Assembly (NCBI RefSeq): GCF_000317515.1
Contig: NC_019738.1
Span: 3,808,001-3,872,000, forward strand
Length of the DNA stretch: 64,000 nucleotides
Direction: 5' to 3'
Source: Allocoleopsis franciscana PCC 7113
GTDB taxonomy: Bacteria > Cyanobacteriota > Cyanobacteriia > Cyanobacteriales > Coleofasciculaceae
Within the stretch, counting starts at the first letter, position 1, and each line of letters starts with the position of its first letter. Made by a program: the position numbers and the translations under genes. Shown one piece after another: positions 61,198-64,000 of this stretch. The notes under the pieces were generated by a model. That model was given only the letters and a program-made list of their open reading frames with translations. It was not told where the DNA came from and made no database searches.

Positions 61198-63486
61198 AAG
61201 ACTCTTCAATAGTGTGGCTAGAGGTTCACAAATGCGAGTCCAGATTGCTTCCAGATTTGGATCATCTTGTTCTCGTAAAACCCATCGCAATAGGATGTGA
61301 TAGAGATCGAGCGGTCGTTGGGCTGCGCGTGCTAAGTCGTAGAGGCAATCGTCTTTTTTCTGGAGGCTGGCAACGCTAATAACTAGTTTTCCAATACACT
61401 CCAATCGCTGCCTTACCTCTTCAGCAGTCAAAGCAAACTGTTGCTCTTGTCGAGATAAATGACCTTGACGTTGATAAATTCCCGATCCGAGTAACGGTTG
61501 GAGTGCAGAAGCAATGCCCTCAACTCTTCCAAAGACATCCCACTCTGGTTCAACTTCTAAATTGGCACTGAGAATGAAAGGCAACCCAAAATCAGGAGCA
61601 AGCGACAGTTCTAATGCCAAACGCAACGACTTGAGCAAAGCAACTGAATTATTGGCATCACCCCAAACCACCGGAATCGTGACAGTGGAGTAGGTGAACT
61701 CTGGACGCTTTGGCAGTGCAAACCCGACAACCTTATTCGCTTTGAACGCGATCAGGTTATCTCGATACAACTGCAATTCGTCGATTGTTACCGTTCCTCC
61801 TTCTGCGTTCGTTGCTGCTGTATCGTGAAGCCACTTTCGCCAAATGGCTTGTAATTGAGGACTTGACCCTTTAGGTAGGGCAAAGTGTAAGTACAGTGGG
61901 TCTTGCTTGCTGGCTTTCGGAAAGTTAGCACCCACCGTCATTAGCTGGTAAGCCAGGGATGCCAGGGTATCTGCCCGCCGCTTGGGTTCTGCACTCATGC
62001 CACCCGGAAGACGGTTTGAGAAAGCTTGTACCTTTGTTCCCGGTGGCATTTTGTTAGAAATCAATTCATCGACCTGAGCAGAAGTTGCTCCCAAAGAACA
62101 ACGCTGGCGCGGATTTGCCTCAACATAAGCAGTCAGTTCTGCAAACCTTTTCCAATCTGTTACACTAGAAAAATTTAGTAATCGCCTAACCGCTATTATC
62201 AAATCCTCTGAAACATCAACGTCTTCAGTTTGTCGGAGTTGAAACGAATCTTGTAAAGTGGCGCGAACGCTCTCTATTCCACGCGCCACAGCTTTAACCG
62301 CAAACAAACTACGCCCGTATTGAGCGTTGAATGGTTCCAAAGCAGTACGTTGTTCAGGAGAAAGTCCAACATGGGTAGCAATGTGATCCCAGGCAGCTTT
62401 AGGACTGAGTTCGGCTTCTCGATAGCTGAGATACGCCGCTTTCATTCCTTCCGAAAGCGCAAACTCATCAGCCGTTGCCACAGGAGTTAATCCAACTGAT
62501 TGAGCAGCAGCGATCGCGTCTTCTCCCGCATCTCTACCATACTTCTCAATGTCTTGTGCGACTTTATCAGATTTGTAGCCGCTTAGCTTTCTGGTCAGTA
62601 GGATTTCGACTTGCTCAAGCGCAGCTTCTGGATTCTGTTGAATCGCTTGCGGATCGACTTTAATTCCATCTTTAGTGGCTTTAACGAGTTGCTCAACGTT
62701 TCCGCTAAAAACGCGATCAATCCGTTTCTGCCATTGTCTTGCAATCTCGACGGTTAAATCTTCTTCAGGAAATGCTTCACCTTCAAAAATTTGCCCATCG
62801 GGGTCAATGGCAAGAGTATGCAAGCTGCGCTTATGCAAGACTTCTTCACAGGCAGATAGTAACAGTGAAGTCAGATAACCCCGCTCTTCTGACAGCGTTA
62901 CCTTAAACAGCCGACTAGCGCGACTGAAGACAACCGTTAATTCATTTTCTACTTTACGAATACGCTTTTCTTCTTCAATTCCCAAATCAAACAAATCGCC
63001 ACCAATGAGCATTGCCGCCCATCGTTTGATTTGATCTTTAATTTTGGGATCTTCCGCAACAAAACGCATTCCATCGGTATTACCGTGACCAGAATGGCTT
63101 TCAATCAGACGGCGAATCAGTTCAAGATCGGCATCTGTTTTGATCAGTGTACTTACACCAGCACCCTCAAGTTGTTCTGTTAGAAAGTTGCGATCGCGTG
63201 CTAGGGTTTTGACATTGCGCCCATCTTCTGTCAGTTTGTTCAAATCGTGAACAGCAGTTGCAGCAAGAATGCAAGCTCGCTTATCTTCAGGGACTTCAGC
63301 AATTTTGCTAACAGTGAGAACAAATTGACAGGCTGAGTCGAGGTGTTCAGCGAGAGTCCGTCCTTTGCGGGAGCCATGCTGTCCATGAGTTGCATGTAAC
63401 TCGTACAGTCTGGGGCGAATCTCCTTAAAATAATGCTCGTCTAAACTTTCCGGCTCACCGTTTAGAAGCCAACGGCGTTTTGACAT
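60775..63486 (-). CDS. cas10d: Type I-D Cas10d (Csc3) with N-terminal HD nuclease
   Basis: A 903-residue large subunit. The N-terminal HD domain has H48 (LAEHLDSA), His80-Asp81 (AVHDLNKL) and His131/His134 (ESHSGHG) as metal ligands for target-DNA cutting. A palm-like middle follows; there is no GGDD cyclase motif. In the region where Cas10 proteins often hold a zinc finger, only one Cys (463, RCSLGATS) remains. The C-terminal part (about 745-903) is the small-subunit-like helical bundle. A GAGAGGAAAGC ribosome site precedes the start. It opens the cas operon. Confidence 0.94.
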   Translation of the reverse strand: MSKRRWLLNGEPESLDEHYFKEIRPRLYELHATHGQHGSRKGRTLAEHLDSACQFVLTVSKIAEVPEDKRACILAATAVHDLNKLTEDGRNVKTLARDRNFLTEQLEGAGVSTLIKTDADLELIRRLIESHSGHGNTDGMRFVAEDPKIKDQIKRWAAMLIGGDLFDLGIEEEKRIRKVENELTVVFSRASRLFKVTLSEERGYLTSLLLSACEEVLHKRSLHTLAIDPDGQIFEGEAFPEEDLTVEIARQWQKRIDRVFSGNVEQLVKATKDGIKVDPQAIQQNPEAALEQVEILLTRKLSGYKSDKVAQDIEKYGRDAGEDAIAAAQSVGLTPVATADEFALSEGMKAAYLSYREAELSPKAAWDHIATHVGLSPEQRTALEPFNAQYGRSLFAVKAVARGIESVRATLQDSFQLRQTEDVDVSEDLIIAVRRLLNFSSVTDWKRFAELTAYVEANPRQRCSLGATSAQVDELISNKMPPGTKVQAFSNRLPGGMSAEPKRRADTLASLAYQLMTVGANFPKASKQDPLYLHFALPKGSSPQLQAIWRKWLHDTAATNAEGGTVTIDELQLYRDNLIAFKANKVVGFALPKRPEFTYSTVTIPVVWGDANNSVALLKSLRLALELSLAPDFGLPFILSANLEVEPEWDVFGRVEGIASALQPLLGSGIYQRQGHLSRQEQQFALTAEEVRQRLECIGKLVISVASLQKKDDCLYDLARAAQRPLDLYHILLRWVLREQDDPNLEAIWTRICEPLATLLKSLMSEEHDRVSQYLKKAAHIAEVGKLRGSSFRRTAQAEPFSEFIKAVRSRKSHMDWETIFAALVQDYHTRLDRIREHGVGATKYEQVKQFYQVLKELFEEVYHSRPERLLTDSKTLEAAYLFFLQEARQELKAQTKQVTEAK

Positions 63487-63674
63487 CTTGCTTTCCTCTC
63501 ATTTTGGAGTAGGTATAAACAGTGTGCCCAATACGACGCAAAATTGAACACCGTCAAGATTTGCGACAGCACCCACACTTAAACTTTATGGTTAGGTAGT
63601 AGAATGTAATTACAAAAAATAGAATGGCATAAATAAAAAAATAGTGCAAGTACATTTCTGTCTCTATTCCTAGA
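63487..63674. promoter_or_regulatory. Divergent promoter region of cas operon and WYL-type gene
   Basis: About 190 AT-rich bases separate divergent starts. It has a perfect palindrome TGTAATTACA (63605-63614), and the heptamer TAGAATG occurs at about 63600, 63620 and 63672, the last covering the plus-strand start codon. These could be operator repeats for the WYL-type regulator. Confidence 0.45.
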
Positions 63675-64000
63675 ATGCCCAGAAAAAAGGAAACCCTAAC
63701 ACTGTCTGTTCCGCCAGGAACCAAGGAGCAGCTAGAAGCGATCGCACGTCGCCTGAATATCTTTTGGGGAAAAAGCCCTAGCCCATCGGGATTGATAGCT
63801 GCGATCGCTCAAGCCAAACTAGAAATCGGAAAGTCCTTCACCTTAGCACCCGATCAAGTGAAAGCCCTCCAACAAGCCACCAAAATCCTCTATGATTCAG
63901 GGCAGATTACAGAAGCTCAAACCCTCATAGGTTTGTTGTTAGAGCGAGGAAACCTAGAGGTTAGCCAGCGTCAAGCCCTCTTGCAACAGGCTAGTCAACT
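63675..64000 (+). CDS. N-terminus of predicted WYL-type regulator of the type I-D locus (cut by window edge)
   Basis: The frame starts at the ATG at 63675 (MPRKKETLTLSVPPGTKEQL) and is open to the window end, 108 full codons. The N-terminal TLSVPPGTKEQLEAIARRLN and SPSGLIAAIAQ resemble the putative WYL-domain regulator (Sll7009) beside the Synechocystis type I-D locus, as I recall it; the WYL domain itself would lie beyond the window. It is divergent from cas10d, the usual position for such a regulator. Confidence 0.7.
   Translation, partial: MPRKKETLTLSVPPGTKEQLEAIARRLNIFWGKSPSPSGLIAAIAQAKLEIGKSFTLAPDQVKALQQATKILYDSGQITEAQTLIGLLLERGNLEVSQRQALLQQASQ

Overview
The window is chromosomal DNA of a cyanobacterium, most likely a large-genome filamentous form; genus not determined. 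The evidence is many HIP1 octamers (GCGATCGC), cyanobacteria-typical families (DUF1400 hydrolase, DUF3531, SLH porin, cyanobacterial LexA, type I-D CRISPR with a WYL regulator) and heavy loads of palindromic repeats between and inside genes. No rRNA, tRNA, transposase or phage gene was seen. About 47 protein genes are supported.

Layout. 1-8.9 kb: truncated DUF1400 alpha/beta hydrolase, argF, lexA preceded by a cyanobacterial SOS box, an AmpG-type permease, a sodium:solute symporter with small membrane proteins, and a GNAT enzyme. 9.1-17.4 kb: HEAT-repeat protein, DUF1499 protein, type II sulfide:quinone oxidoreductase downstream of a Crp/Fnr regulator, minC-minD-minE, a pentapeptide-repeat protein with a perfect CRP-type operator upstream, and a four-carbon acid sugar kinase family protein. 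17.4-31.7 kb is accessory: a 60-aa protein behind three stacked inverted repeats, a HEAT-NACHT membrane STAND protein, two tandem paralogous membrane proteins of unknown function, a possible small RNA, a Crp-family regulator with an NtcA-like recognition helix divergent from a PhnD-like protein, a TPR protein, and an NB-ARC protein with 14 WD40 repeats.

31.7-40.1 kb holds a coherent nitrogen-scavenging cluster: a BMP-type ABC importer (binding lipoprotein, two permeases, double ATPase) interleaved with a biuret-hydrolase-like enzyme, a second isochorismatase-fold amidohydrolase, a stand-alone allophanate-hydrolase C-domain protein and a cupin. An NtcA-type GTA-N8-TAC motif lies upstream. Import and stepwise hydrolysis of biuret/triuret-like ureides is my inference.

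40.2-51.2 kb: SLH porin, GNAT, DUF3531, Nudix hydrolase, subtilisin-like protease, FolB, then an HlyD-type adaptor and a PilZ-containing cellulose-synthase-like glycosyltransferase, with a second perfect CRP-type palindrome upstream.

51.3-64 kb is a type I-D CRISPR-Cas locus: a 16-repeat array read on the minus strand, then (against coordinate order) cas10d, csc2, csc1, cas3', a PD-(D/E)XK protein, cas6, cas4, cas1 and cas2 on the minus strand, with a divergent WYL-type regulator running off the right edge. Unusual traits are the position of cas3', the extra nuclease-like gene, four-hairpin repeats between adaptation genes, a repeat-derived insertion inside cas6 and an apparently degenerate zinc-finger region in Cas10d.
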